64,000 bases of DNA from Ornithinimicrobium cryptoxanthini (GTDB lineage: Bacteria > Actinomycetota > Actinomycetes > Actinomycetales > Dermatophilaceae): NCBI RefSeq assembly GCF_023923205.1, contig NZ_CP099490.1:2294001-2358000 (forward strand), given 5' to 3'. Of this stretch, positions 1-6,981 are shown in pieces. The notes below the pieces were generated by a model. It was not told the origin of the DNA and ran no database searches. It saw only the letters and a list, made by a program, of their open reading frames with translations. Position numbers and translations under genes: made by a program. Position 1 is the first letter of the stretch; each line of letters begins with the position of its first letter.

Positions 1-317
1 TCCTGCAGGTGATCCGCCCGGAAGCGCTTGTGGCAGGACTGGCACTCCGTCAGCGGGTCGGAGAACGTGCCCACGTGGCCCGACGCGACCCAGGTCTGCC
101 GGGGCAGGATGATGGAGGAGTCGATGCCGACCACGTCGTCGCGGCCCTGGACGACCGCACGCCACCACTGCGCCCTGATGTTGTCCTTGAGCGCCACGCC
201 CAGCGGCCCGTAGTCCCACGCCGACCGCGTGCCGCCATAGATCTCGCCACACGGGAAGACGAAGCCTCTGCGCTTGCAGAGGCTGACGACGGTCTCGACG
301 GTTGAAGTAGCTGCCAT
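1..317 (-). CDS. glyQS: Glycyl-tRNA synthetase, N-terminal part (cut by window edge)
   Basis: Only the first 105 codons are present, read leftward from an ATG at 317. The reading frame opens with [19 protein letters not shown] and continues through [20 protein letters not shown], the conserved N-terminus of the single-chain (alpha2) class II glycyl-tRNA synthetase, and then through [19 protein letters not shown], the start of the insertion that follows motif 1. The enzyme charges tRNA-Gly in the cytoplasm. A TAGACT hexamer ends 8 nt before the ATG with no ribosome binding site between, so the transcript is probably leaderless. The gene diverges from the DUF6703-like gene. Identification rests on motif recognition over about a quarter of the protein. 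Confidence 0.93.
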   Translation of the reverse strand, partial: MAATSTVETVVSLCKRRGFVFPCGEIYGGTRSAWDYGPLGVALKDNIRAQWWRAVVQGRDDVVGIDSSIILPRQTWVASGHVGTFSDPLTECQSCHKRFRADHLQ

Positions 318-324
318 GCCGCAG

Positions 325-367
325 AGTCTAAGCGGGCCGCGGACCGGGTCGGCCCAGCGGCTAGGAT
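325..367. promoter_or_regulatory. Divergent leaderless promoters (glyQS and small membrane gene)
   Basis: Two -10-like hexamers face outward in this short gap. TAGACT on the minus strand (330 to 325) ends 8 nt before the glyQS ATG; TAGGAT on the plus strand (362-367) ends 8 nt before the GTG at 375. Neither gene has a visible Shine-Dalgarno sequence. Transcription start at the start codon is inferred. Confidence 0.5.
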
Positions 368-374
368 CTCAGTC

Positions 375-698
375 GTGTCCGACCCGATCCACTCTGCCGA
401 CCCCCACTACCACTCGACCGGCACCCGTGCCGCGATCGAGCGGGCGAGCCTGCCGGCGCTCGCCTGGCTCGCCAAGCTGCCGACCTGGCTGCCCATGCTG
501 GCGATGGCCGCGCTCATCCTCGTCGGCGCCTTCCTGGGCGGCGTGGTCGGCGCGGTGCTGGTCGGCCTGGCCCTGCTGGCCCTGGCCTGGCTGCTCTATC
601 TGAGCTGGCCCCACCTGACCACTCCCCTGCGGATGATGCGCATCGCGGTCCTGGTCCTGCTGATCGCCATCGTCATCACCCAGTTCGTCCCACGTTGA
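375..698 (+). CDS. Small integral membrane protein (DUF6703-like)
   Basis: 107 residues starting at a GTG. The N-terminal 30 residues are polar, followed by hydrophobic segments at about residues 38-54, 55-74 and 84-104, so two to three membrane helices. It resembles the small actinobacterial membrane proteins grouped as DUF6703; no enzymatic motif is visible and no function is assigned. It is divergent from glyQS and its stop codon sits right at the beginning of the zinc-operon promoter. The family name is from memory of general appearance and would need a profile search. Confidence 0.7.
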   Translation: MSDPIHSADPHYHSTGTRAAIERASLPALAWLAKLPTWLPMLAMAALILVGAFLGGVVGAVLVGLALLALAWLLYLSWPHLTTPLRMMRIAVLVLLIAIVITQFVPR

Positions 699-699
699 C

Positions 700-737
700 T
701 TGACAATGATTCTCATTAGCAGTGAGAATCATTGTCA
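700..737 (+). promoter_or_regulatory. Zur/Fur-type operator over the zinc-operon promoter
   Basis: A perfect 15-bp inverted repeat (TGACAATGATTCTCA at 701-715 and its reverse complement at 723-737) with a 7-nt spacer, of the AATGATNNTCATT type bound by Fur-family zinc and iron regulators. A TTGACA -35 (700-705) and a GAGAAT -10 (724-729) lie inside it, 18 nt apart, and would place the transcript start at or next to the ATG at 737. A bound repressor would therefore cover the whole promoter. The cognate regulator is most likely the Fur-family gene at the end of the operon (inference). Confidence 0.88.
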
Positions 738-1666
738 TGACCCGAACCTTTCTCACCGTGGCCGCCACGGCACTGCTGCTCACCGCCTGTGGCAGCGGGG
801 AGCCGGGCGAGGCCGGCGATCAGGTCACGGTCGTCACCGGCTTTTATCCGCTGGAGTATGCCGCGCAGCGCGTCGTCGGTGACGTCCCGGGCGTCAGGGT
901 CGAGACCCTGGCCTCCCCCGGGGTCGACGCCCATGACCTCGAGCTCACACCGCGCCAGGTCGCATCGGTGCAGGATGCCGACCTGGTCGTCTATTCCGCC
1001 GGGTTGCAGGCCGCGGTCGACACCGCGGTCACGGACCAGGCGCCCGCCCGCAGTCTGGACGTCGCCTCCGTGGTGGACCTCCTGGAGGACGACCATGATG
1101 AGCACGAGGACGACGAGGAAAGTCACGAGGGCCATGACCACGGCGGCGTCGACCCGCACTTCTGGCTCGACCCGCAGCGTTATGCGCTCGCCGGAGACGC
1201 CATCGCTGACGAGCTGGCCACGGTCGACCCCGACAACGCCGCTGCCTACCGCGCCAACGCGGAGCAGTTCAGCGCCGACCTGCGCGACCTCGACACAGAG
1301 TTCACCGACGCGCTGAGCAGCTGCAGCCAGGACACCCTGGTCACCACGCACGAGGCGTTCGGCTACCTGGCCGAGCGTTATGGTTTCAAGCAGGTGGGCA
1401 TCACCGGCATCACCCCGGACTCGGAGCCGAGCCCGGCTCGGATGGCCGAGATCACCGACGCCGTGAAGCAGCTCGATGTCACCGCCGTCTATGCCCAGAG
1501 CACCCTTGGGCGCGACCTGGCTGACGTCATCAGCTCCGAGACCGGGACCCAGGTGCTCGTTCTCGACCCGATCGAGAGCATCACCGACAGCTCGGCAGGC
1601 ACGGACTACCTTGAGGTCATGCGAGCCAACCTGGAGTCGCTGCGGCAAGGTCAGGGATGCGCATGA
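737..1666 (+). CDS. znuA: Zinc ABC transporter, substrate-binding lipoprotein
   Basis: 309 residues. A lipoprotein signal peptide ends in LTAC with the lipidated cysteine at residue 18. The ZnuA/TroA fold is followed by the typical metal-binding positions (His66 in DAHDLE, His141 after the loop, a THEAF histidine and a C-terminal LDP aspartate). An acidic, histidine-rich loop at about residues 117-137 marks zinc rather than manganese transport. The ATG at 737 is preferred over an in-frame GTG at 722 because only the former gives a clean signal peptide; the operator ends on its first base, so no leader is expected. Its stop overlaps the ATPase start. It captures zinc outside the membrane for the two following subunits. 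Confidence 0.93.
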   Translation: MTRTFLTVAATALLLTACGSGEPGEAGDQVTVVTGFYPLEYAAQRVVGDVPGVRVETLASPGVDAHDLELTPRQVASVQDADLVVYSAGLQAAVDTAVTDQAPARSLDVASVVDLLEDDHDEHEDDEESHEGHDHGGVDPHFWLDPQRYALAGDAIADELATVDPDNAAAYRANAEQFSADLRDLDTEFTDALSSCSQDTLVTTHEAFGYLAERYGFKQVGITGITPDSEPSPARMAEITDAVKQLDVTAVYAQSTLGRDLADVISSETGTQVLVLDPIESITDSSAGTDYLEVMRANLESLRQGQGCA

Positions 1667-2535
1667 CCGCGCAGGCCTCGACCACCTCCACGCCCACCAC
1701 CCCCGCCATCGACCTGCGCCGGGTCTCGTTCGGCTATGCCGGCAAGCCCGTCGCCGAGGACGTGAGCCTGGCCATCCACCCCGGGGAGGTGGTCGCGCTC
1801 CTCGGTCCCAACGGGTCCGGGAAGTCGACCCTCGTCCGCGGACTACTCGGCCTCAACGACCACCTGGCGGGTGAGGCAATCGTGCTGGGCACCCCGCTGG
1901 CCGACCTGCACGACCGCAGCAGGCTCGGCTACGTGCCCCAGCGACATACCCTCTCCGGTTCCGTGCGCTCCACCGTCCGTGAGGTGATCGCGACCGGTCA
2001 GCTGGCCAGCCGCCCCTGGTGGCGGCGCGCGACGCAGGAGGATCGCGAGACGGTCCACCGGGCGGCCGACACCGTGGGTCTGGCGGACCGCCTCGAGGCC
2101 GACGTAGCCACCTTGTCAGGGGGACAGCAGCGACGGGTCCTCATCGCACGGGCCCTGGCGGCCCAGCCCGACGTGCTGATCATGGACGAGCCGACCGCGG
2201 GGGTCGACGCGGCCAACCAGGACGTACTCGCGGCCGTGATGCACCGACTGGCCGGGCTGGGCGTGACCATGCTGATCGTCACCCACGAGCTCGCCGCCCT
2301 GCGCGGCATCGTCGACCGCATCGTCGAGATGGACTCCGGTCACGTCTCCTTCGACGGCACCCCGCTGGCGTATGCCGAGCGTCAGGCGTCCGTCTCGCGT
2401 GCGGCCGACGCCGGTGGTCACGGACACCACCACCACTATGACGAGCACGAGGACGGCACCGACGAGCGCGACGGGACCGGACTGGTCGGCGGCATGGGGC
2501 CGTTGGACGGTTCGGTCGAGGGGCGGACGGGCTGA
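1663..2535 (+). CDS. znuC: Zinc ABC transporter, ATP-binding protein
   Basis: 290 residues. Walker A GPNGSGKS is at 48-55, followed by an LSGGQQRR signature, the Walker B/D-loop LIMDEPTAGVD and a switch histidine in IVTHE, so it is an intact ABC ATPase powering metal import. The start is taken at 1663, where ATGA overlaps the znuA stop; an in-frame ATG at 1657 is also possible. Unusually for an ATPase it carries a C-terminal histidine-rich tail (GHGHHHHYDEHEDG), matching similar stretches in the other two subunits. Translational coupling with znuA and the permease is expected from the overlaps. Confidence 0.93.
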   Translation: MTAQASTTSTPTTPAIDLRRVSFGYAGKPVAEDVSLAIHPGEVVALLGPNGSGKSTLVRGLLGLNDHLAGEAIVLGTPLADLHDRSRLGYVPQRHTLSGSVRSTVREVIATGQLASRPWWRRATQEDRETVHRAADTVGLADRLEADVATLSGGQQRRVLIARALAAQPDVLIMDEPTAGVDAANQDVLAAVMHRLAGLGVTMLIVTHELAALRGIVDRIVEMDSGHVSFDGTPLAYAERQASVSRAADAGGHGHHHHYDEHEDGTDERDGTGLVGGMGPLDGSVEGRTG

Positions 2536-3509
2536 TGCCGGAGATCCTGTCCTATGACTTCATGCGCAACGCGCTGCTGGCCGCGCTGCTGGTCGGTGCA
2601 GTCGCGCCGATGGTGGGCATCTTCCTCGTCCAGCGGCGCCTGTCCCTGATCGGCGACGGGCTGGGGCACGTGGCGCTGGCGGGTGTCGCCGTCGGTGTGC
2701 TCACCGACAACCTGCCGATCATCACTGCACTCATCGCAGCCGTCCTGGCCGGCGTCGCCGTGGAGGTCATCCGGGCCCGGGGTCGCACCAGCGGTGACAT
2801 TGCCCTGGCGGTGATGTTCTATGGCGGCATTGCCGCCGGCGTCGTGGTCATCAACAAGGTCGACGGCAGCCAGAGCTCCAACCTCACGGGCTATCTCTTC
2901 GGGGCGATCACCACGACCTCGACCGGCGACCTGGTCGTCTTCGGTGTGCTGTCGGCGGTGATCCTCGGCGTCACGCTGGTGCTGCGCCAGCGCCTGTTTG
3001 CGGCCGCCGGCGACGAGGAGTTTTCCCGCGCCAGTGGCCTGCCGGTCATGGCCCTCAACATCACCCTGTCGGTCCTCACCGCGGTCACGGTCGTCGTCTC
3101 GATGCGTGTGGTCGGCCTGCTGCTGATCAGCGCCCTGATGATCGTGCCCAACGCGGCCGCCCAGGAGGTGGCGCGCAGCTTCCGCTCGGCCACCGTGTGG
3201 GCCGTCGGCTTCGGCATCCTCTCCTCGGTCGGCGGCGTGGTGACCTCGTTCTATGCCGACACCGCCGCCGGTGGGACGATCGTGCTCCTGGCCATCGGGC
3301 TCTTCCTGCTGGTCGCTGCCGTGTCCGCGCTGGTCGCCGCCGCCACCGCCCACCGGCACCGGGTCGCCGAGCGCCACCCGCACGAGCACGGGCCCGGGTG
3401 TGGGCACGAGGCCATCCCGCACGACGACCACGTGGACTATCTGCACGGCGACCACCGCCACGCGCCCCATGGAAGCCACTACGACGAGCACGAACAGGTG
3501 AAGCCGTGA
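2535..3509 (+). CDS. znuB: Zinc ABC transporter, membrane permease
   Basis: 324 residues with about eight hydrophobic segments and the ABC-3 family pattern (MVGIFLVQRRLSLIGDGLGH near the N-terminus, MRVVGLLLISALMIVPNAAA in the middle). It forms the transmembrane channel of the ZnuABC-type importer. The ATG overlaps the ATPase stop (TGATG). After the last helix comes a cytosolic tail of roughly 45 residues with more than ten histidines, beginning RHRVAERHPHEHGPGCGHEA, which may bind or buffer zinc on the inner face; that role is inference. The gene overlaps the downstream regulator by four bases. Confidence 0.93.
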   Translation: MPEILSYDFMRNALLAALLVGAVAPMVGIFLVQRRLSLIGDGLGHVALAGVAVGVLTDNLPIITALIAAVLAGVAVEVIRARGRTSGDIALAVMFYGGIAAGVVVINKVDGSQSSNLTGYLFGAITTTSTGDLVVFGVLSAVILGVTLVLRQRLFAAAGDEEFSRASGLPVMALNITLSVLTAVTVVVSMRVVGLLLISALMIVPNAAAQEVARSFRSATVWAVGFGILSSVGGVVTSFYADTAAGGTIVLLAIGLFLLVAAVSALVAAATAHRHRVAERHPHEHGPGCGHEAIPHDDHVDYLHGDHRHAPHGSHYDEHEQVKP

Positions 3510-3904
3510 CCAGCCCCCGACGACGACCGACCCGCCAGCAGGCGGCCGTGGCGGCTGCGCTGCAGGAAGTCCAGGACTTCAGCTCGGCCCAGGAGCTGCA
3601 CGCCCGGCTGCGCGAGGCCGGCGACACCGTGGGCCTGGCCACCGTCTATCGCACCCTGACCGGCATGGTCGACACCGGCGAGGTCGACGTGCTGCGCACC
3701 GACGAGGGCGAGGCCGTCTATCGGATGTGCAGCAGCGGCCACCACCACCACCTGGTCTGCCGCGACTGCGGCCGCGCCGTGGAGATCGAGGGGCCGGCCG
3801 CGGTGGAGCGGTGGACCGACCAGGTCGCCGCCGAGCACGGCTTCAGCGACATCTCACACACGCTGGAGATCTTCGGCACCTGCACCGACTGCGCCCGCGC
3901 CTGA
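3506..3904 (+). CDS. zur: Fur-family zinc uptake regulator
   Basis: 132 residues from a GTG that overlaps the permease stop (GTGA). The N-terminal winged helix (DTVGLATVYRTLTGMVDTGE) and the dimer/metal domain of Fur proteins are intact. The structural zinc site is visible as two CxxC pairs, C85/C88 and C126/C129, and HHHH at 79-82 supplies regulatory ligands. Fur, Zur and other family members cannot be told apart by motifs alone; the position at the end of a zinc operon with a palindromic operator makes Zur by far the likeliest and suggests self-regulation. Confidence 0.88.
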   Translation: MTSPRRRPTRQQAAVAAALQEVQDFSSAQELHARLREAGDTVGLATVYRTLTGMVDTGEVDVLRTDEGEAVYRMCSSGHHHHLVCRDCGRAVEIEGPAAVERWTDQVAAEHGFSDISHTLEIFGTCTDCARA

Positions 3905-3945
3905 GCGCCCGTCAGTCCTGAGGCCGTGGCGGGCGCGGTGAGATC

Positions 3946-3997
3946 GCTTGTGTCAGGCACCTGCAGGGTCAGGGGCCTGTGGATGCCTGACACAAGC
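3946..3997. terminator. Bidirectional terminator-like hairpin (zur / uppS)
   Basis: Perfect 14-bp inverted repeat GCTTGTGTCAGGCA (3946-3959) and TGCCTGACACAAGC (3984-3997) with a 24-nt loop, between convergent zur and uppS. There is no run of T on either side, as is usual in GC-rich actinobacteria. Confidence 0.65.
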
Positions 3998-4018
3998 CGG
4001 CGGTGACAGATGTCCGAC

Positions 4019-4840
4019 TCACGCCTGGGACTGGTCGATCGCACCGCCATAGCGTCGGTCTCGCGCGGCATACGTCTCGATCGCCTGCCACAGGTGGCGC
4101 CGGTCATAGTCGGGCCACAGCGTGTCCTGGAAGACCATCTCGGCATAGGCGCTCTGCCAGACCAGGAAGTTGGAGGTGCGCTGCTCCCCCGAACTGCGCA
4201 CAAAAAGGTCCACGTCGGGGACCTCGGGGTGATAGAGGTAGCGCCCGATCGTGCGCTCGTCGATGCCGCGGGGGGAGATCCGCCCCGCCCTGACGTCCTC
4301 TCCGATCCGGCGGACGGCATCGGCGATCTCGGCCCGCCCGCCATAGTTGACGCAGAAGTTGAGCGTGATGATGTCGTTGCCTCGGGTGCGGCGCTCAGCG
4401 TCCTGCAGCTCGGAGATCACCGACTTCCACAGCCGCGGGGTGCGGCCCGACCACACCACCCGCACGCCCCAGCTGTCGAGCTCGTCGCGGCGCCGGTGGA
4501 TGACGTCGCGGTTGAAGCCCATCAGGAAGCGGACCTCGTCGGGACTGCGGCGCCAGTTCTCGGTGGAGAAGGCATAGGCCGAGACGCACGTGACGCCGAT
4601 CTCGATGGCTCCGGCGATGACGTCGAGCAGGCTTGCCTCACCGGCCTCGTGCCCCTCGGTGCGCTTCAGCCCCCGCTGGTTGGCCCAGCGCCCGTTGCCG
4701 TCCATCACGATGGCCACGTGGTCGGGCACCAGCTCTGCAGGGATGTCGGGGGGCTGGGCCCCGCTCGGATGCGGGAACGGCGGCACCGGACTGGCCTTGG
4801 GCGTGTCCCCGCGTCGGGCTGTGCGTCGCGACTCCCTCAC
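4019..4840 (-). CDS. uppS: Isoprenyl transferase (undecaprenyl diphosphate synthase family)
   Basis: 273 residues. The cis-prenyltransferase motif MDGNGRWA is present with the catalytic aspartate at residue 47, followed by the [12 protein letters not shown] block, the NYGGRAEI block and the diphosphate-binding [18 protein letters not shown]. The enzyme condenses isopentenyl diphosphate units into the lipid carrier used for cell-wall synthesis. The first 40 residues are a non-conserved proline-rich extension common in actinobacterial members. Its ATG overlaps the recO stop by four bases, so the two are co-transcribed; recO-uppS pairing is normal in this phylum. Chain length of the product cannot be read from sequence. 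Confidence 0.94.
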   Translation of the reverse strand: MRESRRTARRGDTPKASPVPPFPHPSGAQPPDIPAELVPDHVAIVMDGNGRWANQRGLKRTEGHEAGEASLLDVIAGAIEIGVTCVSAYAFSTENWRRSPDEVRFLMGFNRDVIHRRRDELDSWGVRVVWSGRTPRLWKSVISELQDAERRTRGNDIITLNFCVNYGGRAEIADAVRRIGEDVRAGRISPRGIDERTIGRYLYHPEVPDVDLFVRSSGEQRTSNFLVWQSAYAEMVFQDTLWPDYDRRHLWQAIETYAARDRRYGGAIDQSQA

Positions 4841-5568
4841 GGCACCCGCTCCACCAGGCGCAGTGAGCGCACCCCGCGCTCCAGGTGCCAGTGCACGTGG
4901 GCCGAGGCGAGCTTGCTGGCCTCCCGGCGGTGCTTGAGGTCGCTGGCGTCGGCCTCGACCCAGTCACCGCTGAGCAGCGCCGCCAGCAGGATGAAGGTCT
5001 CGGGTGCGGGGGCTGCGCACCCGGGCGGTCGGCATACGGGACAGACCGCCCCACCAGAGGCGATGTCGAAGGCCCGGTGCGGCCCCTCGGCACCACACTT
5101 TGCGCAGTCGTGGAAGCTGGCCGCCCACCCGGCAATCGCCATGGCGCGCAGCAGATAGGAGTCGAGCACCAGCCCCGCCTCGTGGGTCTGCCCGGCGAGC
5201 GAGCTGAGCGCACCGGCGAGCAGGGCGAACTGCTGGACGGCGGGCTCACCCTCCTCGGTCAGCCGGTCGCAGGTCTCGAACATCGCGCTGGCTGCGGTCC
5301 AGGCCTCGTAGTCGCGGGCTATCGCATCGCCATACGACGCCAGCGACTCCGCCTGGGTGACGGTGTCGAGGTTGCGGCCCTCATAGCACTGCAGGTCCAC
5401 GACCATGCCCGGCTCGAGGCGCGCGCCGAACTTCGACTTGGTGCGTCGCACCCCCTTGGCGACCGCGCGGACCTTGCCCCTGCCGCGCGTGAGCATGGTG
5501 ACGATGCGATCGGCCTCACCCAGTTTGTGGGTGCGCAGGACGATCGCAGCGTCCCGATAGAGCGGCAT
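4837..5568 (-). CDS. recO: DNA repair protein RecO
   Basis: 243 residues. The N-terminal OB fold ([20 protein letters not shown]) and the KFGARLEPG segment are typical. A zinc site is seen as CAKCG and, after 20 residues, CPVC, near residues 157-180. RecO loads RecA onto SSB-coated single strands in the RecFOR recombination-repair pathway. It is followed without a gap by uppS. The ATG at 5568 fits the family N-terminus exactly. Confidence 0.94.
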   Translation of the reverse strand: MPLYRDAAIVLRTHKLGEADRIVTMLTRGRGKVRAVAKGVRRTKSKFGARLEPGMVVDLQCYEGRNLDTVTQAESLASYGDAIARDYEAWTAASAMFETCDRLTEEGEPAVQQFALLAGALSSLAGQTHEAGLVLDSYLLRAMAIAGWAASFHDCAKCGAEGPHRAFDIASGGAVCPVCRPPGCAAPAPETFILLAALLSGDWVEADASDLKHRREASKLASAHVHWHLERGVRSLRLVERVP

Positions 5569-5629
5569 GGCCCCAGTCTCCCACCCGGCACCGTCAGAGC
5601 CGGGTCACCGGGGTGAGTATGCCGCGTGT

Positions 5630-6157
5630 CTAGCTCCGCCCTGCGGGTGGAGCGCGCAGCACGAGGAGCGCGACGCCACCGAGCAGCAGGCTGAGTCCGG
5701 CCGCGCCGAGCGCCACGGCGCGGACGACTTCGGTCAGACCACCGAAGAGGGAGACGTCCCCGAGGGCGAACTGCGCCTCCTCGGCGCACTCGATCGTGCC
5801 GCCCTCCGGCCAACCGGACGCCTCGAAGGCTCCGTAGAAGGTCGTGCCGTCAACCTCGACCGGGTCCGTCAATGCACCGGCGATGCCGTTGAGGGGCACA
5901 CCACTCACCGGATCACCGCTCTCGTCGAGGACCTCGCAGCCGAGATCACGATCATCGGCGCCCTCGGCACTGGAATAGACCATGACGCTCGACCCGAGCA
6001 ACCCGGGTGCGGGGAGGGTGATCGGCGGACCCTCCACCGTGGCTGCACCCGGCTCGACCCGTGGCAGCAGGAGCGCGAACGGCAAAAGCACCGCCCCCAG
6101 GAGCAGCAGCATGGCGGCACCAAAGGTGAGCACGGAGCGCTGACGTTGCGAGAGCAT
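5630..6157 (-). CDS. Uncharacterised membrane-anchored protein
   Basis: 175 residues, not recognised. Hydrophobic segments at about 9-31 and 143-167 frame an extracytoplasmic region of about 110 residues that contains only two cysteines (in LGCEVLDESG and TIECAEEAQF), which could form a disulfide outside the membrane. The C-terminus is short and basic. It lies upstream of recO in the same direction with a 61-bp gap. No catalytic motif is seen. Coding is supported by strong third-position GC and the sensible membrane layout. Confidence 0.7.
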   Translation of the reverse strand: MLSQRQRSVLTFGAAMLLLLGAVLLPFALLLPRVEPGAATVEGPPITLPAPGLLGSSVMVYSSAEGADDRDLGCEVLDESGDPVSGVPLNGIAGALTDPVEVDGTTFYGAFEASGWPEGGTIECAEEAQFALGDVSLFGGLTEVVRAVALGAAGLSLLLGGVALLVLRAPPAGRS

Positions 6158-6295
6158 CCGGAGATCTCATCACGGACCTCGCGGGGGCGTCGAATCCTGT
6201 GGGCGACCCGCGCGGTTTCCGCGTGACGAGCCTGGAGGTCACACCGGCTGACTGATCAACCTCAGCCCGATGCCTCCCCTGGCCAGCGTGGACAC

Positions 6296-6330
6296 TGGAC
6301 AAGATCCAACACCTGTTCTAATCTCGAACA
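6296..6330 (+). promoter_or_regulatory. alkB promoter with overlapping short palindrome
   Basis: TGGACA (6296-6301), 17-nt spacer, TAATCT (6319-6324), then 7 nt to the ATG at 6332 with no ribosome binding site, so a leaderless start is likely. An inverted repeat TGTTC (6314-6318) and GAACA (6326-6330) straddles the -10 and could be an operator. It is not the GAAC-N4-GTTC order of an actinobacterial LexA box. Confidence 0.55.
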
Positions 6331-6331
6331 C

Positions 6332-6979
6332 ATGTCCGTCGCACTGCAAGGATCGCTACTCGACCAGGTCGACGACGTCGGCCTCCGACCCCTGCGCGGC
6401 GCTGTGCAGCGCACTACCCTCACCGCGGGTGCCTGGATCGATGTGCGCCCAGGCTGGGTCACCGGTTCCGACGAGCTGTTCACCCGGCTCGCGCTGGGTG
6501 GACCGGCCGGTGTGGAATGGCGTGGGGAGCGCCGCGTGATGTGGGACAACGAGGTGGCCACTCCCCGACTGTTGCGCTTCTATGACGAGCGCGAGACTCT
6601 GCCAGACCCGGTGCTCACCCAGGCGCGGGAGGACCTGAGCGCCTACTACCGCCCCGAGCCGCACGAGCCCTTCCGGACCGCGGGCATGTGCCTCTATCGC
6701 GACGGGCGGGACAGCGTGGCCTGGCACGGGGATCGGTTCGGCCGCGGCAACAGCCAGGACACGATGGTCGCCATCGTCTCCATCGGTGCTCCGCGCGCCC
6801 TGCTGCTGCGGCCCAACGGGGGCGGCGCCGGCCGCACGGTCCGCCGGGTCATCGGGCACGGCGACTTGCTCGTGATGGGCGGATCCTGCCAGCGCACCTG
6901 GGAGCATGCGGTCCCCAAGACTGCCAAGCCGGTCGGGCCACGGATCAGCATCCAGTTCCGCCCGCGCGGGGTGCGCTGA
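6332..6979 (+). CDS. AlkB-like 2-oxoglutarate/Fe(II)-dependent dioxygenase
   Basis: 215 residues. The iron ligands are visible as H132 and D134 in WHGDR and H192 in WEHAVPKT, and the 2-oxoglutarate/substrate arginines as R204 and R210 in PRISIQFR, in the spacing of the AlkB/ALKBH family. Such enzymes oxidatively remove methyl groups from 1-methyladenine and 3-methylcytosine in DNA or RNA. The gene stands alone, convergent with dhaM with only a few bases between the stops. With the methyltransferase and glycosylase at 40.4-41.7 kb it makes three alkylation-repair genes in the window. Confidence 0.9.
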   Translation: MSVALQGSLLDQVDDVGLRPLRGAVQRTTLTAGAWIDVRPGWVTGSDELFTRLALGGPAGVEWRGERRVMWDNEVATPRLLRFYDERETLPDPVLTQAREDLSAYYRPEPHEPFRTAGMCLYRDGRDSVAWHGDRFGRGNSQDTMVAIVSIGAPRALLLRPNGGGAGRTVRRVIGHGDLLVMGGSCQRTWEHAVPKTAKPVGPRISIQFRPRGVR

Positions 6980-6981
6980 CG

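Noticed and set aside
6314..6330. LexA (SOS) box in front of alkB
   Set aside because: The palindrome is GTTC-N7-GAAC; the actinobacterial LexA box has the order GAAC-N4-GTTC.
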